From: VAZQ01 sp035293945
GTDB taxonomy: Bacteria > Pseudomonadota > Alphaproteobacteria > Rhizobiales > Xanthobacteraceae
Direction: 5' to 3'
DNA length: 64,000 nt
Assembly: GCA_035293945.1 (NCBI GenBank)
Contig: DATGLV010000002.1
Location: forward strand, 62,001 to 126,000
Part shown: one piece after another, positions 23,751-29,832 of the stretch
Layout: the number at the start of each line of letters is the position of its first letter
Position numbering within the stretch: the stretch's first letter is position 1
Notes under the pieces: generated by a model
What the model saw: only the letters and a program-made list of their open reading frames with translations
Database searches by the model: none
What the model was told of the DNA's origin: nothing
Position numbers and translations under genes: made by a program

Positions 23751-23760
23751 GAGTTAAACT
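23733..23760 (+). promoter_or_regulatory. Promoter TTGACG-N16-TAAACT with palindrome
   Basis: -35 at 23733-23738 and -10 at 23755-23760. The perfect 12-bp palindrome ACGAACGTTCGT (23736-23747) overlaps the -35 and the spacer. No gene starts near; transcription would enter the structured stretch 23,767-24,117. Confidence 0.6.
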
Positions 23761-23766
23761 GTACCA

Positions 23767-24117
23767 CAGACAGGAAGAGGCGGTGGCGGAATAGAAGACG
23801 CGGGCCGAAAACAGGTCGGAATGGAGCGGATGAGTTTAGGCATGGTGCCTCGTATGAGGATTTACACTTCATTGCAAACCTCGAAAGCCGCAGCAAAGTA
23901 TGGTGAAGCGACAGCCATCCGTGCGAGGTGACAGGGGACGATATTCTCCACAACCGAGTATTGCAGTCTCGGGAAATCCTCGCCCACTTCTTTCTGTCTT
24001 ACTGGTTCCTTGAAAACTCTTTAGCCCGCCACTCTTATTAGTTCTCTCGCGCCCTACGCAGCGCTCATTGGAATGGTGTCGTCCTCACTCGCGAGAGGTT
24101 GACGACCCAGCGGGCCA
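23767..24117 (+). ncRNA. Candidate structured RNA with tRNA-Leu-like 5' part
   Basis: About 350 nt without a gene, behind its own promoter. GTGGCGGAATAGAAGACGC (23783-23801) resembles positions 7-26 of tRNA-Leu (the host gene at 29,165 has GTGGCGGAACAGGTAGACGC). A stem GGCC/GGTC with 7-nt loop GAAAACA follows (23803-23817), like an anticodon arm. Later stems are CCGAG/CTCGG (23954, 23968), and nested GCCCGC/GCGGGC (24024, 24110) around CTCTCGCG/CGCGAGAG (24044, 24090). The acceptor and T arms of a tRNA are not complete. It may be a tRNA-like phage RNA or a decayed tRNA gene. Confidence 0.5.
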
Positions 24118-24150
24118 ATGGGCGCCGCAGAGGGATTAATCAACTCACTT

Positions 24151-24312
24151 ATGAAACGACTAGAAGACGGCACACTTGTTGATCTGCCGAAAGTAGTGCC
24201 CCCGACCGCCAACCCCAACGACTTCCACGATCACCTTTTAAAGACTGACCATCTTCCGAAGCCTGAAGTGGACAAGCTCGTGCAAGCTATCAGCAATTAC
24301 ATCGAAGAATAA
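24151..24312 (+). CDS. Hypothetical 53-aa protein
   Basis: ATG 24,151 (CACTTATG) is preferred; an earlier in-frame ATG at 24,118 would give 64 aa and overlap the RNA candidate. Sequence MKRLEDGTLVDLPKVVPPTA then an acidic helix ending VQAISNYIEE. No family recognised. First of a tight series of small plus-strand genes. Confidence 0.5.
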   Translation: MKRLEDGTLVDLPKVVPPTANPNDFHDHLLKTDHLPKPEVDKLVQAISNYIEE

Positions 24313-24313
24313 T

Positions 24314-24616
24314 ATGCCCCTCCAATTCCACACCTACCACGACAAAGCCGAAGTCTACATCTCCGACCCATCCGAAGACGAAATCAACCGCTACCGCAAA
24401 GACAACGAACACAGTCGCCAAGACTACAATTCACGCCGCCGCAACACGTACGCCCGAGCCATCATCGCCGATCTCAAAGAGAATGGCTTCACCTACATTG
24501 CCGGATTACTCGTCATCGGCCTCTTCTTGGCCTTGCTGTTCGTCGGAGAAATGGCCTTCGAGCAGCTCTGCAACGCTTATCATCAGGTTCACGGAATAGC
24601 GTACTGCCTCAATTAG
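24314..24616 (+). CDS. Small protein with one membrane helix
   Basis: 100 aa, starting 1 nt after the previous stop (TAATATG). A polar N-terminal 55 residues (NRYRKDNEHSRQDYNSRRRN) precede a single helix (YIAGLLVIGLFLALLFVGEM) and a short tail with two Cys. Predicted single-pass inner-membrane protein. Function unknown. Confidence 0.6.
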   Translation: MPLQFHTYHDKAEVYISDPSEDEINRYRKDNEHSRQDYNSRRRNTYARAIIADLKENGFTYIAGLLVIGLFLALLFVGEMAFEQLCNAYHQVHGIAYCLN

Positions 24617-24633
24617 CAAATTCACTTCAACTT

Positions 24634-25002
24634 ATGGACAAGAAAGAACTCGTAATCGACGGGATCACCTACATTCCGAAAGAGACTGAAACAGAGACCA
24701 AAACTGTCGGCGTTCAAATCAAGAACCGATGGACTGGGTCTATCATCTTTCAGTCAACGAAGATCACAATGAAAGAAGCGGTCTTAGAAGCGGTAGAACA
24801 AGCCAATAAAAATGGCACCCGCGCAAACCTCACCCGCGCAAACCTCACCGGCGCAAACCTCACCGACGCAAACCTCACCGGCGCAGATCTCACCGGCGCT
24901 ACACTCTATCTTGGATGGTCGCTACAGAACTTTCCTGCTTTCTGCAAAGCGATCAAGACTATCCGCTGGAATGGGAAGACGGGAGCAGATTTCACCAAAT
25001 AG
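24634..25002 (+). CDS. Pentapeptide-repeat protein
   Basis: 122 aa. Residues 65-90 contain six or seven A(N/D)L(T)xG/R repeats (TRANLTRANLTGANLTDANL). At DNA level they are nearly exact 15-bp tandem units (GCAAACCTCACC) at about 24,826-24,905, so copy number may vary. Pentapeptide repeats form a square beta helix; some, such as MfpA and Qnr, mimic DNA and bind gyrase, which is one option here. The N-terminal 60 residues resemble a SWIM-like or substrate-sensing region but are not assigned. Confidence 0.75.
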   Translation: MDKKELVIDGITYIPKETETETKTVGVQIKNRWTGSIIFQSTKITMKEAVLEAVEQANKNGTRANLTRANLTGANLTDANLTGADLTGATLYLGWSLQNFPAFCKAIKTIRWNGKTGADFTK

Positions 25003-25005
25003 CCT

Positions 25006-25230
25006 ATGCCAGAAGCCCAATTAAAAACCGCGCCGCACATCCCACGGCTAACCGCAACCCTAGAGCTGCTCCTCGTCTTCCGCATGGACGGCAAAATGGT
25101 CGCGGTCGAAGAGGAGAACGGGGAAATCAGACGGCACGTAACGGAACCCTCTACTCGCGGCAAATCATTGAAAGCATTCGGGGCCGAGTTGCCGCCACCT
25201 CAACTTAAGAGTTCACTAAAACAACCATGA
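25006..25230 (+). CDS. Hypothetical 74-aa protein
   Basis: Begins 3 nt after the previous stop. Contains a short beta-like stretch (LTATLELLLVFRMDGKMVAV) and a polar tail. It overlaps the next gene by ATGA. No family recognised. Confidence 0.55.
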   Translation: MPEAQLKTAPHIPRLTATLELLLVFRMDGKMVAVEEENGEIRRHVTEPSTRGKSLKAFGAELPPPQLKSSLKQP

Positions 25231-25436
25231 GCTACCCTATCCCAAGTGTCGATCCCGACAACATCCAACATGACGACGGCTTTGACTTCAAGAGCGGCCG
25301 CATAAAAGCTCGCGTTCTTCCTGTAAAGAGCCGTTCAGAGGACGAATGGATCGAAATTGCATCAGGAGGAATTATCGGCGCACCCGAATATAACGGTCAG
25401 ATGTTCGGTACTAAGTCAGGCCAAATGCCCTTCTAG
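25227..25436 (+). CDS. Hypothetical 69-aa protein
   Basis: Overlaps the previous stop by 4 nt. Sequence opens MSYPIPSVDPDNIQHDDGFD and includes ARVLPVKSRSEDEWIEIASG, a beta-strand pattern. No family recognised. Confidence 0.55.
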   Translation: MSYPIPSVDPDNIQHDDGFDFKSGRIKARVLPVKSRSEDEWIEIASGGIIGAPEYNGQMFGTKSGQMPF

Positions 25437-25437
25437 T

Positions 25438-25602
25438 ATGTCCAAATCAGCAGACGCAGACATTAAGCGAAAGGAGAAAGGAGAACCCAAAGCCCCGGAA
25501 CCCTGTGACCACATCTGCACAAGCAACTGCCGACGAGAGGGATGCAACTGTGAGTGTGGTGAATGGCACCGCCGAGAATTAGAAGAAATGTACGACCAAT
25601 AA
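25438..25602 (+). CDS. Cysteine-rich 54-aa protein
   Basis: ATG 25,438, 1 nt after the previous stop. Cysteines in EPCDHICTSNCRREGCNCEC followed by GEWHRR give ligands for one or two zinc ions. One of several such mini-proteins in the early region. Confidence 0.55.
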   Translation: MSKSADADIKRKEKGEPKAPEPCDHICTSNCRREGCNCECGEWHRRELEEMYDQ

Positions 25603-25603
25603 T

Positions 25604-25873
25604 ATGAAAGCAGTCATTCGCATTCCAACAGAGCAATACGCTTTCATCGAGATTGAAACTGAAGTCACCTCGTCGGAAGAAGCATTGAACGAGTATCGAG
25701 CCTTGAAGAAGCTCTATCAAGTCGGCTCCGGCCTCGCTCCGAAAGACTGGAACCGCGTTCTTGACAGGTATCTTTGGGGTGACGGGTCGATGCACTCCGA
25801 AGAGTACGCAGCGATGAACGAGAACCAGCAGACAATTATTCAGGAGATTAAACGATCAAAGAAACGACAATAA
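25604..25873 (+). CDS. Hypothetical 89-aa protein
   Basis: Starts 1 nt after the previous stop (TAATATG). The N-terminus (MKAVIRIPTEQYAFIEIETE) looks like a beta hairpin of the kind seen in phage ssDNA-annealing or hydrolase-like folds, then a helix (SSEEALNEYRALKKLY) and a basic tail. Next to the SSB-like gene, so a DNA-metabolism role is possible. Confidence 0.55.
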   Translation: MKAVIRIPTEQYAFIEIETEVTSSEEALNEYRALKKLYQVGSGLAPKDWNRVLDRYLWGDGSMHSEEYAAMNENQQTIIQEIKRSKKRQ

Positions 25874-25877
25874 CTCT

Positions 25878-26321
25878 ATGAAGTACACGAAATCAATCGG
25901 CGGTGCATGGGCGAAGAGCACCGACATTACAAGCGGCACGAAGGCCAAGATAATGAGCGAGACGACGCACACGGAAAGTCAGTTCAAAGACAAGAACGGT
26001 GCTCCGAAATTCCAAGACGTTGCAAAGGTTCGCTTCGAGGGTAAAGAGGAAGCGTTGAACGTCAATCTCAATCGCGCCACGATCTATGGCCTCATTGATG
26101 CTTTCGGAGAGGAGAGCAAGGACTGGATAGGCAAAGTGCTCACCGTTCACACCGAAAAGGTCGTGGTAGCAGGAAAGCGTGTCACTGCTCTCTATCTCAT
26201 ACCGGAAGGCTTCGAGGTTCGAGAGAATAGCGAGGGCTACATTGAAGTCGTCCGCACAGGCCAACCCGTGTCAGAGCAACCAGTCGATGACGGCCCGAAC
26301 CCCGACGACATCCCGTTTTAG
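25878..26321 (+). CDS. SSB-like single-stranded DNA-binding protein
   Basis: 147 aa. The C-terminus GPNPDDIPF is the acidic tail by which SSB proteins recruit partners. The body (KFQDVAKVRFEGKEEALNVN, WIGKVLTVHTEKVVVAGKRV, TALYLIPEG) is a run of beta strands compatible with an OB fold, though it is not close to E. coli SSB. ATG 25,878 has no Shine-Dalgarno site. It is the only recognisable replication gene in the window. Confidence 0.65.
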   Translation: MKYTKSIGGAWAKSTDITSGTKAKIMSETTHTESQFKDKNGAPKFQDVAKVRFEGKEEALNVNLNRATIYGLIDAFGEESKDWIGKVLTVHTEKVVVAGKRVTALYLIPEGFEVRENSEGYIEVVRTGQPVSEQPVDDGPNPDDIPF

Positions 26322-26324
26322 TCT

Positions 26325-26684
26325 ATGGACCAGGGGCAAGTAAGCGAGACTGCAAAGATCGTTTTAGGTGAAGTGGCAAAGGCAAAGCATTTCACCGAGA
26401 CCGGCCAGCTCAATGAAATCTTCTTGAGTGCCGAGACAATCATCAGCGGCCTCGCTTACTTGCTATCGGCAAAGGTAGAAGCGGAGCAGCAATACCGGCT
26501 AAAGCGGGTCAAGTGCCTCAATGATGGGATGACAGCCGCAGCAGCGGAGGCGCATGCCAAGGCATCTGATGAATACGTCTACTGGCAAAAGCTCGAAGGC
26601 GTGTATGATCTAGGCGTGCAACAAACACAGCTTCTAAAGAAATTCGGCCCCTTGCTCGATGACGAGTACCGGCGCACAAAATGA
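26325..26684 (+). CDS. Hypothetical 119-aa helical protein
   Basis: Starts 3 nt after the SSB-like stop. Nearly all helix, Ala- and Glu-rich (FTETGQLNEIFLSAETIISG, AAAAEAHAKASDEYVYWQKL). May act with the SSB-like protein; no family recognised. Confidence 0.6.
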   Translation: MDQGQVSETAKIVLGEVAKAKHFTETGQLNEIFLSAETIISGLAYLLSAKVEAEQQYRLKRVKCLNDGMTAAAAEAHAKASDEYVYWQKLEGVYDLGVQQTQLLKKFGPLLDDEYRRTK

Positions 26685-26685
26685 T

Positions 26686-26973
26686 ATGCAATCGCTCAAG
26701 ACGCTCTTCGGCAATCGGCAGAAGCCGACAAAGGCTCGCAGATCAACGGAAAGAGGAGAAATCTACGACATCATCCTCTCGCATCTCAACCCGCCCCGAG
26801 CCCGCAAGAAGCTGCCGCCGATGACGTACGGCCGGCTCGGGTACTTGCTCACGGATATTCCGACCAAGGATCTCTATGCCCTAATCAGCCATTGCGATGA
26901 CGCCGAGCGGCGCGGGTTCCCGTGGAGCGCGATCTTCTGGAAAGAAATCAGACCTCAACAAAAACAATCATGA
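26686..26973 (+). CDS. Hypothetical 95-aa basic protein
   Basis: ATG 26,686 follows TGAT of the previous gene. Basic N-terminus (FGNRQKPTKARRSTERGEIY) then a helical domain with KLPPMTYGRLGYLLTDIPTK and CDDAERRGFPWSAIFWKEI. The second half resembles phage proteins that support DnaB loading or packaging, but I cannot place it firmly. Confidence 0.55.
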   Translation: MQSLKTLFGNRQKPTKARRSTERGEIYDIILSHLNPPRARKKLPPMTYGRLGYLLTDIPTKDLYALISHCDDAERRGFPWSAIFWKEIRPQQKQS

Positions 26974-27110
26974 CAAACTTCATCTACGGCGTCGCTGTCG
27001 TCGCCTGCGGTGTCTTCTTAGGCCTCGTCTTGTGGGCATTGGCGGGGATGATGTTTCCCCTTCAATCAGCGCCTTGCTTCCAGCTTATCGATCACAGCAC
27101 GTGCTCATGA
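26970..27110 (+). CDS. Small single-helix membrane protein
   Basis: 46 aa, ATGA overlap with the previous gene and with the next. One hydrophobic helix (YGVAVVACGVFLGLVLWALA) and two Cys near the end. Tight coupling on both sides supports a real gene. Confidence 0.55.
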   Translation: MTNFIYGVAVVACGVFLGLVLWALAGMMFPLQSAPCFQLIDHSTCS

Positions 27111-27472
27111 AAGACCTTACGCAACCTCAACGCATCCTCGCTGTTCTGCAATCTGTTCAAAGAGGCGACCACGACATACCGGAAGAATACATCCGCCGTC
27201 ATCCGACTGGCGATGGGCTTTCGGGCCGGTACATGAAGCGCGTGATGTTCTTGAGCGAATGCAATGCCCGCATGAGCGAGATGAACACGGCGCACAGAGC
27301 ATTACATGGGGTGGATCTCATTGAGACGAGCGAAAAAAGTAGGGACGAACACGGCTTCGCATTTCACAGGCTCAAGCCCGGAGGTCTGGTGCTTAGCCCG
27401 ATCGCTGCGGCGGCCGAGCGGTGTAGACGCTTTGATCTCGAATTACCAAGTGAGCAAGTCTTCGCAATATGA
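27107..27472 (+). CDS. Hypothetical 121-aa protein
   Basis: ATG 27,107 overlaps the previous stop. The N-terminal part (LTQPQRILAVLQSVQRGDHD, IPEEYIRRHPTGDGLSGRYM) looks like a small winged-helix or HTH domain often found in phage genes that act on DNA. Overlaps the next gene by ATGA. Confidence 0.55.
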   Translation: MKDLTQPQRILAVLQSVQRGDHDIPEEYIRRHPTGDGLSGRYMKRVMFLSECNARMSEMNTAHRALHGVDLIETSEKSRDEHGFAFHRLKPGGLVLSPIAAAAERCRRFDLELPSEQVFAI

Positions 27473-27747
27473 GCCTCAAAGAAATTCAGGAGAAGAAGAT
27501 ACAGGAGTGCGAAGAGTTCTTTGCGAAGTACAATCTCTCACAGAAAGTAATGCTGATGCTAAAAGGGTTTCTCTCCTCCGCTCTCGAAGCCGCGTATGAG
27601 GCGGCCGCGAAAGATAATGCAGCTAAACACCTTGTTGAAATCGTTAGAGGCAACGAGCTTTGGCTGGAGGGCCGCCAAGAGGGCATTGACATTGTCCTTC
27701 GAGCGATCAGACGAGCGGCAGAAGCAGAATTAAAAGCTAACGAATGA
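27469..27747 (+). CDS. Hypothetical 92-aa helical protein
   Basis: Overlaps the previous stop by 4 nt. Entirely helical and charged (MSLKEIQEKKIQECEEFFAK; GRQEGIDIVLRAIRRAAEAE). Its last codons lie in a 25-nt sequence repeated after the next gene. Confidence 0.55.
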   Translation: MSLKEIQEKKIQECEEFFAKYNLSQKVMLMLKGFLSSALEAAYEAAAKDNAAKHLVEIVRGNELWLEGRQEGIDIVLRAIRRAAEAELKANE

Positions 27748-28145
27748 AGATATGACGCAAGAGGAGCGGATTACAATATGTGACGAAGCAACAGAGCGGG
27801 CACATCAAACCAAACCCTGTATTTGTGCGGGCCAGTGGGAATGTCACGAGTGCGGTCGGAAATTGCGAGATTCGGAATTACAAGCTAACGAATGAAGGTG
27901 TGAAATTTCAAGACATCATAGGAATAATCGTTGTAATAATCTTTGTCGGTCTTATGGGGTGTTTTTTCTATCAGCTCTTTGTTGCCTTAACGAATAGGAC
28001 GCCGCTTACCGTGAGTGAGTTGGTATGCGTAAAATACGGTGACTTACATTCGATTGGCAAAACAGCGACGGTCGATTGCAACGAATGGGCATGGGTTACC
28101 TTTCCACCAGACTTCGCGATACCAACAGAGGAATTACAAGCTACA
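27726..28145 (+). repeat. Short repeat at the ends of successive small genes
   Basis: GAATTAAAAGCTAACGAATG (about 27,727) recurs as GAATTACAAGCTAACGAATG (about 27,874), each ending a gene with the residues L-K/Q-A-N-E, and in part as GGAATTACAAGCTA near 28,130. Probably traces of duplication or recombination at gene borders. Confidence 0.6.
27752..27895 (+). CDS. Cysteine-rich 47-aa protein
   Basis: MTQEERITICDEATERAHQT followed by KPCICAGQWECHECGRKLRD. CIC and CHEC give a compact zinc knuckle. ATG 27,752 lies 4 nt after the previous stop; its end carries the repeat described at 27,726. Confidence 0.5.
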   Translation: MTQEERITICDEATERAHQTKPCICAGQWECHECGRKLRDSELQANE

Positions 28146-28220
28146 GCGACCCCGCCCAATCCCTTTCGGTTCGCACCTGTATACTCTCCGAAGGAGGTGA
28201 CACATGACCAAGAACCTTGA
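27900..28220 (+). CDS. Single-pass membrane protein
   Basis: GTG 27,900 gives 106 aa; the frame is open further left to 27,780, but that part overlaps the 47-aa gene. Residues 5-30 (IIGIIVVIIFVGLMGCFFYQ) form one membrane helix; the rest is polar with a Pro-rich end. Start is uncertain. Its last codons overlap the Shine-Dalgarno site of the next gene. Confidence 0.5.
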   Translation: MKFQDIIGIIVVIIFVGLMGCFFYQLFVALTNRTPLTVSELVCVKYGDLHSIGKTATVDCNEWAWVTFPPDFAIPTEELQATATPPNPFRFAPVYSPKEVTHDQEP

Positions 28221-28404
28221 AGCAATCGTACTCGTCCTTCTCATCCTCGTCGGAGGAGTAGCCTATGGCGTTTACGACGGCCAATCAGGCAAGGAAGCAT
28301 ACGGGAAAGTGTTGCTGGGAATATTTGTAGGTATAGCAGCGGCAGCAATTGTCAAAGGTGTGTCGAACGTGAGGCGGGGTAAGCGATGGTATGATGGGTG
28401 GTAG
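28204..28404 (+). CDS. Small membrane protein with strong Shine-Dalgarno site
   Basis: 66 aa with two short hydrophobic segments (AIVLVLLILVGGVAYGVYDG; VLLGIFVGIAAAAIVKGV). AAGGAGGTGA lies 3 nt before the ATG, in sharp contrast to the SD-less genes to the left. First of three SD-led genes next to the tRNA. Confidence 0.65.
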   Translation: MTKNLEAIVLVLLILVGGVAYGVYDGQSGKEAYGKVLLGIFVGIAAAAIVKGVSNVRRGKRWYDGW

Positions 28405-28425
28405 GCAATTTGAAAGGAGGTCTAC

Positions 28426-28758
28426 ATGCGCTCACTCGCTCTCTTCCTCTTGCTCTCCACGTCTGCCTTCGCAGGTTCATGGTACGACGAGCAAACACTG
28501 ACACCCGAGACACAGAAGCGTCTCAACGTCGGTTGGAATTCCTGCTGCCTCGGCTCCGAGGTCGTGAAGACGCAGTTTCGCGTCAACAAGACCGACTACG
28601 GCGACGAGTGGTACTACCTGAAGGATGGTGCTTGGAGGCGTGTGCCGCCTGACATCGTACATGGCGACGAACACGCACCCAACGGTCAAGCGACCCTGTT
28701 CATCTACTTCGTTACTGGACAGGAGACTTGCTTCTTCAGACCGCAAGAGGGGGGCTAA
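28426..28758 (+). CDS. Small exported protein
   Basis: 110 aa. Signal peptide MRSLALFLLLSTSAFAGSWY with a likely cut after AFA. The mature part (PETQKRLNVGWNSCCLGSEV, FRVNKTDYGDEWYYLKDGAW) has three Cys, and I recall similar small secreted proteins in Hyphomicrobiales and their phages. AAAGGAGG precedes the ATG at good spacing. Function unknown. Confidence 0.7.
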   Translation: MRSLALFLLLSTSAFAGSWYDEQTLTPETQKRLNVGWNSCCLGSEVVKTQFRVNKTDYGDEWYYLKDGAWRRVPPDIVHGDEHAPNGQATLFIYFVTGQETCFFRPQEGG

Positions 28759-28759
28759 A

Positions 28760-28921
28760 ATGATGACCTGTTGCGTTTGTGGTTCCCGTCTCGGATTAAG
28801 CGTCCGCTTCAGGAACCTCTGGCGCGGCTACTGGTGGGAGCACGTACGTTTTTGCTCCCGCTACTGCCAGACCCTTCACGAGCTATCCTGGCCCGCGCCA
28901 TACGCTCGTGGGAGACCGTGA
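28760..28921 (+). CDS. Treble-clef zinc-finger mini-protein
   Basis: 53 aa: MMTCCVCGSRLGLSVRFRNL then HVRFCSRYCQTLHEL. The CxxC ... CxxxC spacing suggests a treble-clef finger like those in phage regulators. AGAGGGGG precedes the ATG. Last phage-side gene before the terminator and tRNA. Confidence 0.5.
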   Translation: MMTCCVCGSRLGLSVRFRNLWRGYWWEHVRFCSRYCQTLHELSWPAPYARGRP

Positions 28922-28982
28922 ATGCTCACTGTCCGCTTGCTCAATTTCTACCGGCCGCTCCCCTAAGAGCGTTCGGCAAATT

Positions 28983-29009
28983 CCGCCCTCTCATCGGGGG
29001 CGGTTTTTT
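28983..29009 (+). terminator. Factor-independent terminator
   Basis: CCGCCC (28983-28988) pairs with GGGCGG (28998-29003), followed by TTTTTT. It closes the plus-strand phage transcript just left of the tRNA. Confidence 0.8.
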
Positions 29010-29076
29010 CGGTACTATTCCGGTACTAGAAGCTTTGCCTCAACGGCAATCGCATCACGTAACATATTGATTGGAT

Positions 29077-29165
29077 TGGTGCGGGCGGCCGGACTCGAAC
29101 CGGCACAGCGCTTTCGCGCCGAGGGATTTTAAGTCCCTTGCGTCTACCTGTTCCGCCACGCCCGC
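29077..29165 (-). tRNA. tRNA-Leu (anticodon UAA)
   Basis: Read on the minus strand: acceptor stem GCGGGCG / CGCCCGC, TGGCGGAACAGGTAGACGC D region, anticodon loop CTTAAAA with UAA, a long variable arm (CTCGGCGCGAAAGCGCTG), T loop GTTCGAGTC, discriminator A and an encoded CCA (29077-29079). Complete and canonical. The phage lies directly beyond its 3' end, the usual integration side. Confidence 0.95.
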
Positions 29166-29293
29166 ATGCGGGAGAGGACTATAACGATGCGGCCTTCCCG
29201 GCCAAGGAAAAAGCTTCAATTTCAACGAGATAATTCTTTCGCTTCTCATGCCGCTTCCGCCCCGGCCCACTGCCTTGGCGGCGTCCCCCATGC

Positions 29294-29746
29294 TCACCCG
29301 GGACTTTTCTCGCTTCCCTCACCCCCATCCTCATCCTCGTCCTCGGCCTGCTCGTCTTCTTCATCCTCATCCTCGCTCCCCTCGCGCTCCTCGGCTTCCT
29401 CCTCCGCCTCGGCATCGGCGCGCGCTTGCTTGATTTCCTCGAGGAGCAACTCAGCCTTCTTCTTCGTTTCCCGCAGCGCCTCGGCGACCTCGTGTCCCAA
29501 CCGGTCGAGGTCGAGCTTAAGGCCGGCGACGGAGGGGTTCTCGACGCCGAATCCATAAGCTTCGAGGCGCAGACTGATCATGATCTCGAGCAGCATGATC
29601 ACGGCAACGCCGGGATTGACTTCGAAGTCTTCGAGGTACTCGGTGATTTGGTCTTGCAGGCCATCGCGGTCGCGTTCGTAGGCCTCGAGCGCCGCATCCT
29701 CCATCGGATCATCTCCGAACAGATCATCCTGGTCCGGCATCGGCAC
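29294..29746 (-). CDS. Acidic conserved hypothetical protein
   Basis: 150 aa. Residues 1-110 are a mixed helical domain (DQITEYLEDFEVNPGVAVIM, LDLDRLGHEVAEALRETKKK); residues 112-145 are almost only Glu/Asp. Typical of a conserved Hyphomicrobiales hypothetical protein. First gene of the chromosomal part after the tRNA. Confidence 0.7.
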   Translation of the reverse strand: MPMPDQDDLFGDDPMEDAALEAYERDRDGLQDQITEYLEDFEVNPGVAVIMLLEIMISLRLEAYGFGVENPSVAGLKLDLDRLGHEVAEALRETKKKAELLLEEIKQARADAEAEEEAEEREGSEDEDEEDEQAEDEDEDGGEGSEKSPG

Positions 29747-29832
29747 TGCTCCAAGTTGACTTCAAAGCGAGTGGAAGGGGCCCCTCACCCCGACCCTCTC
29801 CCCGTAAAACGGCGAGAAGGAGAAGATTAAGT

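Noticed and set aside
23783..23860. A functional phage tRNA-Leu
   Set aside because: The 5' part and one arm fit, but acceptor pairing, variable arm and T loop with GTTCRA are missing, and the anticodon would read AAA.
24826..24905. Possible CRISPR-like short tandem array
   Set aside because: The units are 15 bp without spacers and translate into pentapeptide repeats in frame.
1..29000. Stop-codon reassignment, as in some phages and Gracilibacteria
   Set aside because: TAA, TAG and TGA all end genes at sensible places, with next starts 1-4 nt later; no gene is broken by a single stop type.
24000..29076. Integrase or recombinase gene beside the tRNA
   Set aside because: No frame shows the tyrosine R-H-R-Y pattern or a serine recombinase catalytic domain; the integrase must lie outside the window or is lacking.
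29762..29832. Possible small gene or RNA between the acidic protein and gpt
   Set aside because: The stretch is a CCCCTCACCCCGACCCTCTC-type intergenic repeat common in such genomes, without a start site or stable new structure.
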